Positions 51,356 to 61,924 of a stretch of 64,000 nt of DNA are shown one piece after another. The notes under the pieces were generated by a model. The model worked only from the letters and a program-made list of their open reading frames with translations. It did not search any database and was not told the DNA's origin. Position 1 is the stretch's first letter. Each line of letters opens with the position of its first letter. Origin of the DNA: Vibrio orientalis CIP 102891 = ATCC 33934 (lineage in GTDB: Bacteria; Pseudomonadota; Gammaproteobacteria; Enterobacterales; Vibrionaceae); the NCBI RefSeq assembly GCF_000176235.1, contig NZ_ACZV01000004.1:1-64000 (forward strand), read 5' to 3'. The translations under genes were made by a program, and so were the position numbers.

Positions 51356-54259
51356 CTACTTGGTTTGAATATCAAGCTTATCGAGTAAAGATAGGTAGCC
51401 CCAGCCGTTTTCACCTGCGGTAACTTTGTCACCAGTTAAATACTCATAAAGCGTAGGCGCGAGCGATCCATTGGCTTCTGAGGTAAGCGGTGTTGGGTTA
51501 TCACCAATGGGTGTTCCCCAGAAACCGATAAAGGCATCTTTCTCCAAATAACTTTCCCCTGCATGGCGACCCGGAACTTTGGTGTTGTAACCGATGCCTT
51601 CTCTTGGGAATAGGTTTACTGTTCCAGCTCGTTCCTCAGCATAAAGCTGTGCAAGTTGGACTACGGAGTCAGGTCGTGGCGTAAAGCGGGTTAGTGAGCG
51701 CCAGTCCTGTGCGTTACACCAACTGCTTGGATTGTTAATGGCTGCTCTATTGATGCATTTCTCAACCAGATGAGCAAAGTTATCTAGCTCTTTCTGGTTT
51801 GGTTTAGGTAGATATGGATTGAGCGATTTCGCCTCTAGCAACGTCACGTTGGAAGTGTCTTTACCCAAACTGCCATAGTAGTAGCGATCGTCTTGTCTGA
51901 TGATGATTTCATCGTGTCTAGTGTTCTCGCGGTTAGCGATGATACGAGTCTGGCAATGATTGTCATCACAGGTATCGTTGCGTACCACCATGTAATCTAA
52001 ACTATCCCCCAAATAGTTGAGAGATTCAGCGATAATATCGACACTCTCTTCACTAGATGCGTTTACAGGTTGCCACTTCACTAGCTCTCTATAGGTCGGT
52101 TGAGTCTTCCAACCTGATTTTGAGTTGAAGAAGTCGAGCATAAAGTTACCACCGGCTGTGGAGGCAACAACGACATCAATACCTTGATTGCTAGGGTAGT
52201 TGAGCGCGTTGGTGATCTTTGGTCCTTCTCCCTCATCCGAAGAGATTTTCTTGATCACCAACGGATAACCTAACTTCTCTTCTAGTGGTTCAAAAATGGC
52301 TTTTTCAGGGTTTAATGTGTAATAGACTGGCGCTAAACCGTGGTCACCTGCCATGCCCCATAAGGTTTGAGCGTAAATTCCTGCATCTTTATAGCTTTGC
52401 TCAAGACGACGGATCCAGTAATCAAGTCGGTTTAGCTCCCCTGTCGGCATGATGATTTCATCACTAAATGGTCCGACAAAGTGGGCGAAGTGATCAGGCC
52501 AAGGGTTATAAACCAAGGTGTAATCAGGCATTCCTTGTCCATCAAGCTCACTATAGCTCTCTATGTTTTGCTCAATCTTCCATTTACGTGTCAGCTTGGT
52601 ATAAAAATCCCACACAGGAATGGCTTGGTAAGCTCGAATGTTGTCGATAAGGGATTGACGCTGTTTGGTCAACACGACTTCCACTTTGGCTCGCTCATCC
52701 AACTCTTTCAAACATCGCTTCTCACCAAAGTCTCGTAGTGTTTCGCCAGCGCCTAAATTGACTAAACCGTCATAGCTGGTGTGAGCATTCCAGTCATACT
52801 GAGCGTTACAGTTGAGTGTTTTTAGGTGCACTAAGCGATCGAACATGGTTTGAACTTGATTCTTTTGCATCAAACGATCGAGCTGCAAGGCATCATTACC
52901 GAAGAAATAATAGGCTCGATCTTCATGACGGTCGACGAAGTGGAAATTAGGAATCCCCGTGCCTTTTTCTCCGGCGACCTTCGCCCCAGTCTTGATAATT
53001 GGTAGATTTCGCACACTGATGGTCGGCGTCGATGAGATACCCGTTCGCGCAATCGAGTCGTTATGCTCGGCGTATAAGCGTTTAAAAAACGGTAGGTAGT
53101 AAGGGTCTTTATACGGCTGCTCAGATAGGATCTGCATAAAGCGGACATCCTGTTGATGCTCTGGGCTTGATTGTGCCAGTGGAGAATTAAGCTCTGCCTG
53201 CGATTGATGACGTTGATACGCGTGAGAGATAAATGGCTTGTCGGGGTCAACCAAGCCTTCAATTAGACCTTGCTGCAAACCGTCGACAGTAATTTGAACC
53301 GCAAAGCGTCGTTCTTGCTGTGACTGAAGGAACTCAATAGCTTGTGATGGCTGATTATCAAAAGCGGTTTGTAACCAATCATTGAGTCGCTGCTGTCTTT
53401 CATCTTGATAAACGAACTGGCGGTATGCCTTAAGCACGTTTAAACGAATAAAGTCGATCAGCGTTATGGTTAGTGCTTGTGCCTTATTGTTTGGTTTGGA
53501 AGCGAGTTCAGGCGCGCCATCGGTGACAATGGCAAGAAGGGCATGTTTCATCTCTCCTTCTTCCATTCCTGAAGCCGTTTGGCTGAGAATATTGACGACA
53601 ATCGGTTGGATCTTTGCCACTAACGCCAGGTCTTGCTTAGAAGAGGTTAGGTAAGTGTATTGCTCAGGAAGATTCGCCATATCTTGCCACTCACCAATTT
53701 GAACTAGAGCGTCATAAACGGTCACCATTGCCGCCATAAACTCATTGTCGATCTTCAACCCTTCTTGGTGGGCTTGATCTTTGGTGTGTTGTTTTTCTTC
53801 TGGCTGGTGGTTTTCATTTAGCTGGAATAGGGAATGCTCAAAGCCCTTAAGTGCTTGGTCATCATAGACAGTTTGTAAGTAAGCTTTAAATTTATCGCCG
53901 CTTTCAATGCCAGTATAGCGATCGTAAAACTGATAGAGAAAATAACCGAGAGGAATAGAGTAACTCGGATCCGCCAATTGGCCCATCACACGAGCTTTAG
54001 TGCTACTGTCGAGCGGTAGCGTCAATAAGTAGGTCTCAAGCGTCATACCACCTATAGTGAACAAGGTCACATCGCGCGCGAAGGTGGTTGAATAGGTAAG
54101 TGATGAGACGATCTGGTTTTTCAGTACTTCACTGGAATTAAACAGCCCGCCGACCACGGGAGCATTGCCAATATCGGCGTAAATTGCGGGGGATATTGCG
54201 CTTGTTAACGCTATTGACAGGGTGGAAGCTTTAAACCAACTCATTGATATTATTCTCAT
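51356..54259 (-). CDS. Very large secreted alkaline-phosphatase-superfamily protein
   Basis: 967 residues. A hydrophobic signal segment (about 8-29, ending IYA) suggests export. Superfamily motifs are YNPWPDHFAHFVGP (Asp and His of the first metal), GMAGDHGLAPVYY (second) and PGRHAGESYLEKDAF (third). The first 330 residues are helical and match nothing I know. The C-terminal 600 look like a nucleotide pyrophosphatase/phosphodiesterase-type core, though the nucleophile is not clearly identified. It may hydrolyse phosphate esters or phosphodiesters in the periplasm or medium. Start at ATG 54259 with AAGGA; an in-frame ATG at 54244 is also possible. Confidence 0.83.
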   Translation of the reverse strand: MRIISMSWFKASTLSIALTSAISPAIYADIGNAPVVGGLFNSSEVLKNQIVSSLTYSTTFARDVTLFTIGGMTLETYLLTLPLDSSTKARVMGQLADPSYSIPLGYFLYQFYDRYTGIESGDKFKAYLQTVYDDQALKGFEHSLFQLNENHQPEEKQHTKDQAHQEGLKIDNEFMAAMVTVYDALVQIGEWQDMANLPEQYTYLTSSKQDLALVAKIQPIVVNILSQTASGMEEGEMKHALLAIVTDGAPELASKPNNKAQALTITLIDFIRLNVLKAYRQFVYQDERQQRLNDWLQTAFDNQPSQAIEFLQSQQERRFAVQITVDGLQQGLIEGLVDPDKPFISHAYQRHQSQAELNSPLAQSSPEHQQDVRFMQILSEQPYKDPYYLPFFKRLYAEHNDSIARTGISSTPTISVRNLPIIKTGAKVAGEKGTGIPNFHFVDRHEDRAYYFFGNDALQLDRLMQKNQVQTMFDRLVHLKTLNCNAQYDWNAHTSYDGLVNLGAGETLRDFGEKRCLKELDERAKVEVVLTKQRQSLIDNIRAYQAIPVWDFYTKLTRKWKIEQNIESYSELDGQGMPDYTLVYNPWPDHFAHFVGPFSDEIIMPTGELNRLDYWIRRLEQSYKDAGIYAQTLWGMAGDHGLAPVYYTLNPEKAIFEPLEEKLGYPLVIKKISSDEGEGPKITNALNYPSNQGIDVVVASTAGGNFMLDFFNSKSGWKTQPTYRELVKWQPVNASSEESVDIIAESLNYLGDSLDYMVVRNDTCDDNHCQTRIIANRENTRHDEIIIRQDDRYYYGSLGKDTSNVTLLEAKSLNPYLPKPNQKELDNFAHLVEKCINRAAINNPSSWCNAQDWRSLTRFTPRPDSVVQLAQLYAEERAGTVNLFPREGIGYNTKVPGRHAGESYLEKDAFIGFWGTPIGDNPTPLTSEANGSLAPTLYEYLTGDKVTAGENGWGYLSLLDKLDIQTK

Positions 54260-54348
54260 TCATTCCTTTATCTGCCTTACATTGTGGCATCAGAAAATGA
54301 GAGTGCAAGAACGGTGAAATAAGAAGGTTATGCGGTTCTAATTATGGG

Positions 54349-54376
54349 TAGCTAGGCAGGGTGTTCTACCTAGCTA
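54349..54376 (-). terminator. Hairpin after the DeoR-type gene
   Basis: TAGCTAGG (54349-54356) pairs with CCTAGCTA (54369-54376), loop of 12. It lies 27 bases past the stop on the minus strand. There is no U run, so termination is uncertain. Confidence 0.45.
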
Positions 54377-54402
54377 ATTGGAACGTGAGTTAAATCGGTC
54401 GG

Positions 54403-55176
54403 TTATACAACCACAACATTCACCCCAGAAGCTTTCAGCGCTTCAAGCACCTCAGGATCTGCATCTGCGTCGGTAATTAAGGTATCTAGCTGAGTTGTTG
54501 TCGCTAATAGCTTACCGCCATGCTTACCAATTTTACTGCTATCGACCAATGCAATGAGTTTTGCGCCATATTCGAGTAGCTTTTTCTCTGCCATGTAGAC
54601 CAGTAAATCAGAGGTATGGATACCTGCTGGCGTTACACCTGTACCGGTAAAGAAGACAAAGCGGCTTTTATGATCGTCGGCTGCTTCTTCATCGGGAGAG
54701 ATGGTGATTTGACGCTCAGGTAAGTACTGACCACCTAATATGATGATGCTTTGATGATCCTGAGTGATCAAGCTGTGCGCGAGCGGCATAAAGTTAGTCA
54801 CTACTTGGACATCTCGGCCTGCTAAGTATTGCCCCATCAAGAAAGTGGTATTACTGCCGCTGACGATCACGCTGTCATGCTCATCGCACAGGTCAACCGC
54901 CGCTTTGGCAATGCGCTTCTTGGCATCAAGGTTCTCAATATCATATTCACTTGGGATAAAGCTTGATGGCGTATGGTGCTGCTGATTGCTTTCACTATTT
55001 AATGCTTCGGCGCCATTTCTAATCTTCTTCAACTTGCCATCTTCGGCAAGCTTGGTGATATCTCGACGAGCGGTCGATAAAGAGATATCTAACATCGACA
55101 CATAGTCGTTAGTAGTAATAAAGGTATGGCTATCTAAATAGTCGAGTAAGCGTCTGTGACGTTGAGCTTCATTCAT
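54403..55176 (-). CDS. DeoR-family regulator, UlaR-like
   Basis: 257 residues from ATG 55176; an in-frame ATG at 55188 adds four residues. The helix-turn-helix is ITTNDYVSMLDISLSTARRD, followed by the DeoR sugar-phosphate domain with VSGSNTTFLMG and IALVDSSKIG. The first residues MNEAQRHRRLL and RDITKLAEDGKLKKIRNGAE match UlaR, the regulator of ascorbate genes in enterics. It is divergent from the sugar-phosphate operon starting at 55392 and is the likely repressor. The effector is probably a sugar phosphate. Confidence 0.92.
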   Translation of the reverse strand: MNEAQRHRRLLDYLDSHTFITTNDYVSMLDISLSTARRDITKLAEDGKLKKIRNGAEALNSESNQQHHTPSSFIPSEYDIENLDAKKRIAKAAVDLCDEHDSVIVSGSNTTFLMGQYLAGRDVQVVTNFMPLAHSLITQDHQSIIILGGQYLPERQITISPDEEAADDHKSRFVFFTGTGVTPAGIHTSDLLVYMAEKKLLEYGAKLIALVDSSKIGKHGGKLLATTTQLDTLITDADADPEVLEALKASGVNVVVV

Positions 55177-55212
55177 CTTGTACTGCATCCTGAATTTATT
55201 CTTGGATTATTT

Positions 55213-55348
55213 TGACCGAATTTGACGTTTTGAGCAATTTAATTTTACAGGTGACGTTTTGTGAACTTATTTTGACGTTATTTTGTGATCTTTACCAATA
55301 AAAACGCCATAAAAAGTCAAATTTGACTTTACGTGACCGAATTTGACG
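55213..55348. promoter_or_regulatory. Operator-like repeats in the divergent promoter of the UlaR-like regulator and sugar operon
   Basis: TGACCGAATTTGACG occurs twice in direct orientation (55213-55227 and 55334-55348), 121 bases apart. Between them, AAAGTCAAATTTGACTTT (55313-55330) is a perfect 18-base palindrome. TTTTGACGTT also appears at 55270-55279. TTTGAC is common to all. Paired sites at this distance fit looping by a DeoR protein. Confidence 0.65.
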
Positions 55349-55391
55349 GTTTATAGTCATTTTGCGTCACGAAGAGTCAAAGGAGGCCAAG

Positions 55392-56234
55392 ATGAAGTAT
55401 CAAGCAATCATTATCGATTTAGATGGAACCTTACTAAACGATCACAACCAGATTAGCGTGAACAATGTTGAAGCCATTCAACAAGCGCTAAACGAAGGTT
55501 ATCAAGTGACGTTGGCAAGTGGGCGACCTCATCAATTGATGCTGCCTTTTGCCAATCAACTCGGTATTACTGCTCCATTGATTTGCTGTAATGGCGCTTA
55601 CCAATACGATGCAGCGAGTAACGATTACCACAATGCTCAGGCATTTCATGCTCAACAACTGAAACAGTTATTAGACACGCTTAGCTTAGGCCAGTTTGAT
55701 TTTACCCTTTATGCTCAAAACGGCATTTACGCGCCACAGGTTTCAAGCCATTTTGCAGGCCTTGAGCGTCAGATGAGCCAATTAGGTATTGATGGCCATA
55801 TGGAAATCATGCCATCGCTGGCTGAGCTGCAACAAGTATGCGGAGACGTATATAAGGTGTTGGTATCGAGCAGTGACAAACAGGCGTTGTGCCAGCTTCG
55901 TGACTCATTAACCGATATTCTGCAAGCGGATCTCTCTACGCCAAACAAGCTCGATATTACTTGTCTTGGTGTCAATAAAGGCCAATCCGCTGCAACTTGG
56001 TTATCTCAGCATAACCTCAATCCAAATCTCACCATCGCGTTTGGTGACGGCGACAACGACATCTCATTGTTTAAAGCCGTTGGTGAACCAGTCGCGATGG
56101 CAAATGCTAGCCCAGCACTTCGTGGGCTAGCCAATCTCATTATCACAGATAACAACGGTTGCGGCATTGGCCAATATTTACGACTCATCGTTCGTGAAGG
56201 TCAGCACACATGCCAACACTCATTTAGCTACTAA
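55392..56234 (+). CDS. HAD-superfamily Cof-type sugar phosphatase
   Basis: 280 residues from ATG 55392 with AAAGGAGG ten bases before. The catalytic DLDGTLL and the late FGDGDNDISLF motif, and the large Cof-type cap, match YidA-like HAD phosphatases. It dephosphorylates sugar phosphates in many cases; its role here may be to clear a toxic sugar phosphate or to act in the pathway. First gene of the operon. Confidence 0.93.
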   Translation: MKYQAIIIDLDGTLLNDHNQISVNNVEAIQQALNEGYQVTLASGRPHQLMLPFANQLGITAPLICCNGAYQYDAASNDYHNAQAFHAQQLKQLLDTLSLGQFDFTLYAQNGIYAPQVSSHFAGLERQMSQLGIDGHMEIMPSLAELQQVCGDVYKVLVSSSDKQALCQLRDSLTDILQADLSTPNKLDITCLGVNKGQSAATWLSQHNLNPNLTIAFGDGDNDISLFKAVGEPVAMANASPALRGLANLIITDNNGCGIGQYLRLIVREGQHTCQHSFSY

Positions 56235-56243
56235 GGAAATCTC

Positions 56244-56966
56244 ATGAAAAAAGTAAAAATTGCTGCAGGTTTAGCGCACGTTGATTACGGCCACATGGCT
56301 GACATCGTAAAAGAAGTTTCAGACGCAGGCGCAGACTACATCCACTGTGATGCAGCAGATATGCATGACCTAAAAAACATGCAGCTAATGGGCGGCCACC
56401 AAATCGTTGAAGGCATTCGTCAATACACAGACAAGCCAATCGAAGTTCACGCTTACTTTAAAGATTGTGATCGTCTGTTCGTTGAAAAAATTGCGGCGGC
56501 AGGCGCGGACATGCTGATTCTTCCTGCGGAAAACTTCTTAGGCGCACCACTGGCGTACATGATGAAGTACTGCCGTGACTACAACATGAAGTTTGGTCTA
56601 ACTGTTGGTTGCTTCACGCCAGTTTCTTTCGTTAAAGAAGCGATTTACTACCTTGACCGTCTACACATTGTTATCCATGGCGTTAACAACGATGAGTGGC
56701 TATGGCGTGAGTCGGCAATTGAAATGATTCGCGAAGCTCGTCAGCTAATCAACGAACGTAACCCTAACTGTGAGCTATGTGTGGATGGCGGTATCCGTAA
56801 CCACAACCTAGAAGCGCTACTGAAAGAAGATATCGATGTGATGGTTGCGTCTACTAACATTTTCGGTCACGAAAAAGGCATCACCGCGGGTGTTCACGAC
56901 TTCCGCTCTGCGCTTGACCAAGCTGAGAAAAATGTTGCTGCTGAAGCAGAAGTAGAACCGGCTTAA
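56244..56966 (+). CDS. Ribulose-phosphate 3-epimerase-family protein
   Basis: 240 residues, TIM barrel. Metal ligands are seen in YIHCDAAD, EVHAYF, and VDGGI. The usual HVDVMDG motif of pentose-cycle Rpe is changed to HCDAADM, and it is closer to the epimerases of sugar operons such as SgcE or AlsE (recalled). It likely epimerises C3 of a ketose phosphate, not necessarily ribulose 5-phosphate. A negatively charged tail of 17 residues ends the protein. AAGGAAATCTC precedes the ATG. Confidence 0.88.
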   Translation: MKKVKIAAGLAHVDYGHMADIVKEVSDAGADYIHCDAADMHDLKNMQLMGGHQIVEGIRQYTDKPIEVHAYFKDCDRLFVEKIAAAGADMLILPAENFLGAPLAYMMKYCRDYNMKFGLTVGCFTPVSFVKEAIYYLDRLHIVIHGVNNDEWLWRESAIEMIREARQLINERNPNCELCVDGGIRNHNLEALLKEDIDVMVASTNIFGHEKGITAGVHDFRSALDQAEKNVAAEAEVEPA

Positions 56967-57045
56967 TTAAGCGTTAAACGAATTTGGTGCTGGGCTGACA
57001 ACCCCCTATATGCTCCGGTCTGGCACCATAACCAAGGATTTTATC

Positions 57046-58203
57046 ATGACACAATTTCAACATTATCAACCGACTAAGCTGACATTCGGCCCGGGTGAAA
57101 TTCAAAAAATTGGTCAATTGGTCGCGCAATATGGCAAGCGTTGTTTGGTGGTTTCAGAACCGATTTTTGATGCAGTGAAACCTGCCTATGACCGCATTTT
57201 CGCTTTGCTAGCAAACGAAGGCATTACGGTTACTCACTTTGACGGTGTCGTACCTAACCCACCAACAACAGTGGTTGAACTAGGTCGCCAAGTCGCGCAA
57301 GCGGCAGGGTGTGATGTGGTGTTAGCCGTCGGCGGTGGTTCATCCATTGATACCGCTAAGATCATTGCCGCAACGATTAATGCAGAAGAGCTTAACTGGT
57401 CGCACTGGTTTGCAACTTATGATTCGCCGTTTGGTGATATTGCCAACCTACCAGCACCTGTTGTGCCTTTGATTGCGGTACCGACGACCTCTGGTACGGG
57501 TTCTCAAGTCACGCAAGCGGCGGTTATTACTAACGTTGAACAGCACGCTAAGCTGACGCTATTCCATCCAGAGTTTTTTCCAGTAGAAGCAGTTATCGAT
57601 CCTGAGTTGATGCTGACACTGCCACCAAGAATGACGGCAATGACAGGTTTTGACGCTTTTTCACACGCGTTTGAATCATTTACTGGTACTCGTCCATCAC
57701 CATTTGTCGACCAACTTGCGCTGCAAGCGATGAAGCTAGTGGTAGATAACCTGCCAAAAGTGGTTGCCGATGGCTCGGATATTCAAGGCCGCTGTGACCT
57801 TGCTACTGCAGATACGCTAGGCGGTATTTCGCTAGCAAACGGCGGTGCGGGCGCGCCTCATCCACTGGGTGAAATATTAGGTAGCCAGAAAACCAATTTA
57901 CCACACGGCTTAACACTTGCGGTGGTTTACCCTGCGTATGTTCAGCTTCAGTGGCGCAAACAACCGCAGCGCTACGCTCAAGTTGCCGAACTATTTGGTG
58001 CCGTGGGAAGCACTGAAGAGAAAGCGCAATCTTTAGCAGGGCACCTAGTTACTTTCTTAAAAGAGATTGGCTTGGAGTCAAACCTGACTCAGGTTGGCGT
58101 CAGTAAGCAAGATGTTGAAGCGTTAGAACCCGCATTTTGCTTCGACCTACCACTGACCTCGGGCGAAGAGATGAAGTCAATTCTTCATGCAAGTTTAGTG
58201 TAA
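57046..58203 (+). CDS. Iron-containing alcohol dehydrogenase
   Basis: 385 residues from ATG 57046. NAD-binding GGGSSIDTAK (about 98-107) and the metal region AMTGFDAFSHAFES with GAGAPHPLGE and LPHG give the four metal ligands of group III alcohol dehydrogenases. It could reduce an aldehyde or oxidise a polyol. Inside this operon it may oxidise a sugar alcohol phosphate or polyol (inference). Confidence 0.93.
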   Translation: MTQFQHYQPTKLTFGPGEIQKIGQLVAQYGKRCLVVSEPIFDAVKPAYDRIFALLANEGITVTHFDGVVPNPPTTVVELGRQVAQAAGCDVVLAVGGGSSIDTAKIIAATINAEELNWSHWFATYDSPFGDIANLPAPVVPLIAVPTTSGTGSQVTQAAVITNVEQHAKLTLFHPEFFPVEAVIDPELMLTLPPRMTAMTGFDAFSHAFESFTGTRPSPFVDQLALQAMKLVVDNLPKVVADGSDIQGRCDLATADTLGGISLANGGAGAPHPLGEILGSQKTNLPHGLTLAVVYPAYVQLQWRKQPQRYAQVAELFGAVGSTEEKAQSLAGHLVTFLKEIGLESNLTQVGVSKQDVEALEPAFCFDLPLTSGEEMKSILHASLV

Positions 58204-58223
58204 AGAAAACAGGAGTTTAGAAC

Positions 58224-58958
58224 ATGGAAGACAAGTTCAGCGTAACAAAGCCAAACCTAACCAATGTGGAAAGAGAGGACATTGATTGTGGTCGCTTTAA
58301 AGCGCTGATATTTGACTTCGATGGTCTTTTAGTCGATACGGAAAGCTGTATGTTCAGAGCCTGGGAAGCTTTGATGAAACCATACGGTGTAGACGTTTCG
58401 CCTCTCCAGGTTGCTGGACTAGTTGGGAGCTCAGCGCCAGCAACCGCTCTTTACCACCTCTATCGTCACCATTCAGGCTTGAACCACAATGACACTCAAA
58501 TCCGTGACCGAGTGTTGGAGCTCGCCTATCAAATGATCGAAACCTTACCTGAGCGTGAAGGTGTTCGAGACTATCTCAATTTTGCCAAACAAAAACGGCT
58601 TAAGCTTGCGTTGGCAACAAGTTCTGAGCGCGAACACTACTTACCAATCTTACAACGCTTGAATCTAGACCATTACTTTGACTGTTTTACGGGGGCGGAG
58701 GAGATTGAAGAAATGCGCCGTAAACCTTGCCCTGATGTCTACCTAACCAGCCTCGAAAAACTGGGAGTTTCTGCCCATCAAGCCATTGCCTTTGAAGATT
58801 CCCCACCCGGAATCACAGCGGCTCGATCGGCAGATATTTCAACGGTTGCGGTAACCAACCTATTAACCCGGCATCTGGATGTGTCTCACGCCAATGTGGA
58901 GTTGTCGTCTATGAGCCAGTTATCGCTAGCAAATTTAATTGAACGTTTATCGAGATGA
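58224..58958 (+). CDS. HAD-family phosphatase/beta-phosphoglucomutase-like protein
   Basis: 244 residues. [13 protein letters not shown] (about 29-41), the cap, and the late [14 protein letters not shown] motif of beta-phosphoglucomutase-like phosphatases. The N-terminal 25 residues are extra relative to relatives. Role unknown; either a sugar-phosphate phosphatase or mutase. Confidence 0.92.
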   Translation: MEDKFSVTKPNLTNVEREDIDCGRFKALIFDFDGLLVDTESCMFRAWEALMKPYGVDVSPLQVAGLVGSSAPATALYHLYRHHSGLNHNDTQIRDRVLELAYQMIETLPEREGVRDYLNFAKQKRLKLALATSSEREHYLPILQRLNLDHYFDCFTGAEEIEEMRRKPCPDVYLTSLEKLGVSAHQAIAFEDSPPGITAARSADISTVAVTNLLTRHLDVSHANVELSSMSQLSLANLIERLSR

Positions 58959-58962
58959 AACC

Positions 58963-59916
58963 ATGAACAAATTAGAACAACTGAAAAAGTACACCACAGT
59001 TGTCGCCGATACTGGCGACATTGATGCTATTGCTGCTTTCCAACCTCAAGATGCAACCACCAACCCTTCTTTGGTACTCAAAGCAGCGGAAATGCCACAG
59101 TACGACCACCTCATTGTTGATGCTATCGCATGGGCAAAACAACAAAGTGATGACAAGGCGCAGCAGCTGATTGATGCTAGCGACAAGCTTGCCGTCAACA
59201 TTGGTGTAGAGATTTTAAAAACCGTTCCGGGCCGTATTTCAACAGAGGTGGACGCGCGTCTATCGTTTGATAAAGAAGCTAGCTTAGTGAAAGCGCGCAA
59301 GCTGATTGCTATGTACCAAGAGGCCGGGATTGAGAAAGAGCGTATCTTGATCAAACTGGCGTCGACATGGGAAGGTATCCGCGCGGCGCAAGTGTTAGAG
59401 CAAGAGGGTATCAACTGTAACCTGACACTACTGTTTAACTTTGCGCAGGCAAAGGCGTGTGCAGAGGCGGGCGCTTACCTTATTTCACCTTTCGTCGGTC
59501 GTATCCTTGATTGGTACAAAACTAATACCGATAAGAAAGAGTACTCACCGTTCGAAGACCCAGGTGTGGTCTCGGTTTCAAACATCTACAACTACTACAA
59601 AGATCATGGCTACAACACTGTGGTTATGGGTGCGAGTTTCCGTAACGCAGATGAAGTGCTTGCACTGGCGGGCTGTGACCGTTTAACCATCGGTCCTGCA
59701 ATTCTTGATGAGCTTGCAGCGCAGCAAGGCGAGGTAGAGCCAACACTGTTTGCTGGGCGTGATGAAGTGAAATCTGCGCCTCAAGCGATGACAGAAGCTG
59801 AGTTCCGCTGGGAAATGAACCAAGACCCAATGGCGACTGAAAAGCTGTCTGAAGGTATCCGCAATTTTGCAGTCGATCAGGGCAAACTTGAAGCCATGAT
59901 TGAAGCGCGTCTGTAA
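58963..59916 (+). CDS. tal: Transaldolase
   Basis: 317 residues, TalB type, from ATG 58963. [13 protein letters not shown] (N-terminal), the Schiff-base Lys in [12 protein letters not shown] and the [19 protein letters not shown] motif are intact. It exchanges dihydroxyacetone units between sedoheptulose 7-phosphate and glyceraldehyde 3-phosphate. The housekeeping copy is probably elsewhere, and this copy is tied to the local sugar operon. Confidence 0.96.
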   Translation: MNKLEQLKKYTTVVADTGDIDAIAAFQPQDATTNPSLVLKAAEMPQYDHLIVDAIAWAKQQSDDKAQQLIDASDKLAVNIGVEILKTVPGRISTEVDARLSFDKEASLVKARKLIAMYQEAGIEKERILIKLASTWEGIRAAQVLEQEGINCNLTLLFNFAQAKACAEAGAYLISPFVGRILDWYKTNTDKKEYSPFEDPGVVSVSNIYNYYKDHGYNTVVMGASFRNADEVLALAGCDRLTIGPAILDELAAQQGEVEPTLFAGRDEVKSAPQAMTEAEFRWEMNQDPMATEKLSEGIRNFAVDQGKLEAMIEARL

Positions 59917-59927
59917 GGAGTTTGGCT

Positions 59928-61922
59928 ATGATTACTCGTTCTAAACTCGCAGATACAATTCGCGTTCTTAGCATGGACGCAGTACAAAAAGCAGGTTCTG
60001 GTCACCCAGGTGCCCCGATGGGTATGGCAGATATCGCCGAAGTGTTGTGGCGTGACTTTCTAAAACACAACCCAACAGACCCAACTTGGTCTGATCGCGA
60101 CCGTTTTATTTTGTCTAATGGCCACGGCTCAATGCTGATCTACAGCTTGCTGCACCTAACGGGTTACGACTTAACGATGGAAGACATCAAATCATTCCGT
60201 CAGCTTCACGCTAAAACAGCAGGTCACCCAGAGTACGGCTACGCGCCGGGTATCGAAACCACGACAGGGCCGTTAGGTCAGGGCATTACCAATGGTGTTG
60301 GTATGGCACTGGCTGAAAAAGTACTGGGTGAGCAATTTAACCGTCCGGGTCATGACATTGTTGACCACTTTACCTATGTGTTTATGGGTGATGGCTGCAT
60401 GATGGAAGGCATTTCTCATGAGGCGTGTTCACTCGCTGGCACACTCGGCTTAGGTAAGCTAGTTGCGTTCTGGGATGACAACGGCATTTCGATTGACGGT
60501 GAAGTGGAAGGTTGGTTCTCTGACGATACGCCAAAACGATTTGAAGCGTACGGCTGGCATGTTATCGCCGATGTGGATGGTCATAATGCCGAAGCAATCC
60601 GCAAAGCGATTCTAGAAGCGAAAGCAGAGACCGATAAGCCGACATTGATCTGTTGTAAAACCATTATCGGCTTTGGTTCGCCAAATAAATCAGCAAGCCA
60701 TGACTGCCACGGTGCACCATTGGGTGAAGATGAAGTGGCATTAGTGCGCGAAAACCTAGGTTGGGACTACGCGCCGTTTGAGATTCCTGCGGATATCTAC
60801 TCTGAGTGGGATGGTAAAGACGCGGGCAAAGATGCTCAAGCACAATGGCAAAACCGTTTTGATGCTTATCAGCAAGCGTTCCCAGAACTGGCGGCAGAAT
60901 ATAAGCGCCGCGTAGAAGGTGAGCTTCCAGAAAACTGGCAGCAAATCAGCCAAGATGTGATCGCGACGCTGCAAGCCAACCCAGCAACGATAGCAACGCG
61001 TAAAGCATCACAAAATGCGATTGAAGCGTTCGGTGCTCACTTACCGGAATTCTTAGGTGGTTCGGCAGATTTAACGCCATCAAACCTGACTAACTGGTCT
61101 GGTTCTAAAGCTATCTCTGCGCAAGATGCGTCAGGTAACTACCTAAGCTACGGGGTACGTGAGTTTGCTATGTCAGCAATGATGAACGGCATTGCCCTGC
61201 ACGGTGGTTTTATCCCTTACGGCGGCACCTTCCTGATGTTTATGGAATACGCACGTAATGCACTGCGCATGGCAGCATTGATGAAGCAACGCAGCATCTT
61301 TGTCTACACCCATGACTCGATCGGTTTAGGTGAAGATGGCCCAACGCATCAACCTGTCGAGCAAATTGCGTCACTGCGTTTAACGCCAAACATGAGCACA
61401 TGGCGTCCATGTGACCAAGTGGAAACCGCAGTAGCTTGGAAGTCAGCAGTTGAGCGCAAAGATGGCCCTACATCACTGATTTTCTCTCGTCAAAATCTTG
61501 TTCAATTTGAGCGCGACCAAGCAACGCTTAATGATGTCGCAAAAGGCGGCTATATCTTGTCGGATTGCGATGGTCAGCCAGAGTTAATCTTGATTGCTAC
61601 AGGTTCTGAAGTGGCACTGGCAATGCAGGCGAAAGAACAGCTTTCTAATGTGCGTTGTCGTGTCGTGTCTATGCCATCGACAGACCTGTTTGAAGCGCAA
61701 ACGCCAGAGTATCGAGAGCAGGTTCTACCAGCATCGGTGAGCAAACGTATCGCGATTGAAGCGGGTATTGCTGACTACTGGTTTAAATACACCGGCCTTA
61801 ATGGCGACATCATCGGTATGACGACATTTGGTGAGTCTGCACCAGCAGAACAGCTCTTTGAAATGTACGGCTTTACGGTAGAGAACGTCGTCGCGAAAGC
61901 ACACGCGTTACTGGAGAAGTAA
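59928..61922 (+). CDS. tkt: Transketolase
   Basis: 664 residues from ATG 59928, AAGGAG seven bases before. Thiamine diphosphate motif [18 protein letters not shown] and the substrate-phosphate contacts, such as [18 protein letters not shown], are present. It moves two-carbon units between ketose and aldose phosphates. 11 bases separate it from tal, giving a co-expressed pair. Confidence 0.97.
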   Translation: MITRSKLADTIRVLSMDAVQKAGSGHPGAPMGMADIAEVLWRDFLKHNPTDPTWSDRDRFILSNGHGSMLIYSLLHLTGYDLTMEDIKSFRQLHAKTAGHPEYGYAPGIETTTGPLGQGITNGVGMALAEKVLGEQFNRPGHDIVDHFTYVFMGDGCMMEGISHEACSLAGTLGLGKLVAFWDDNGISIDGEVEGWFSDDTPKRFEAYGWHVIADVDGHNAEAIRKAILEAKAETDKPTLICCKTIIGFGSPNKSASHDCHGAPLGEDEVALVRENLGWDYAPFEIPADIYSEWDGKDAGKDAQAQWQNRFDAYQQAFPELAAEYKRRVEGELPENWQQISQDVIATLQANPATIATRKASQNAIEAFGAHLPEFLGGSADLTPSNLTNWSGSKAISAQDASGNYLSYGVREFAMSAMMNGIALHGGFIPYGGTFLMFMEYARNALRMAALMKQRSIFVYTHDSIGLGEDGPTHQPVEQIASLRLTPNMSTWRPCDQVETAVAWKSAVERKDGPTSLIFSRQNLVQFERDQATLNDVAKGGYILSDCDGQPELILIATGSEVALAMQAKEQLSNVRCRVVSMPSTDLFEAQTPEYREQVLPASVSKRIAIEAGIADYWFKYTGLNGDIIGMTTFGESAPAEQLFEMYGFTVENVVAKAHALLEK

Positions 61923-61924
61923 TC

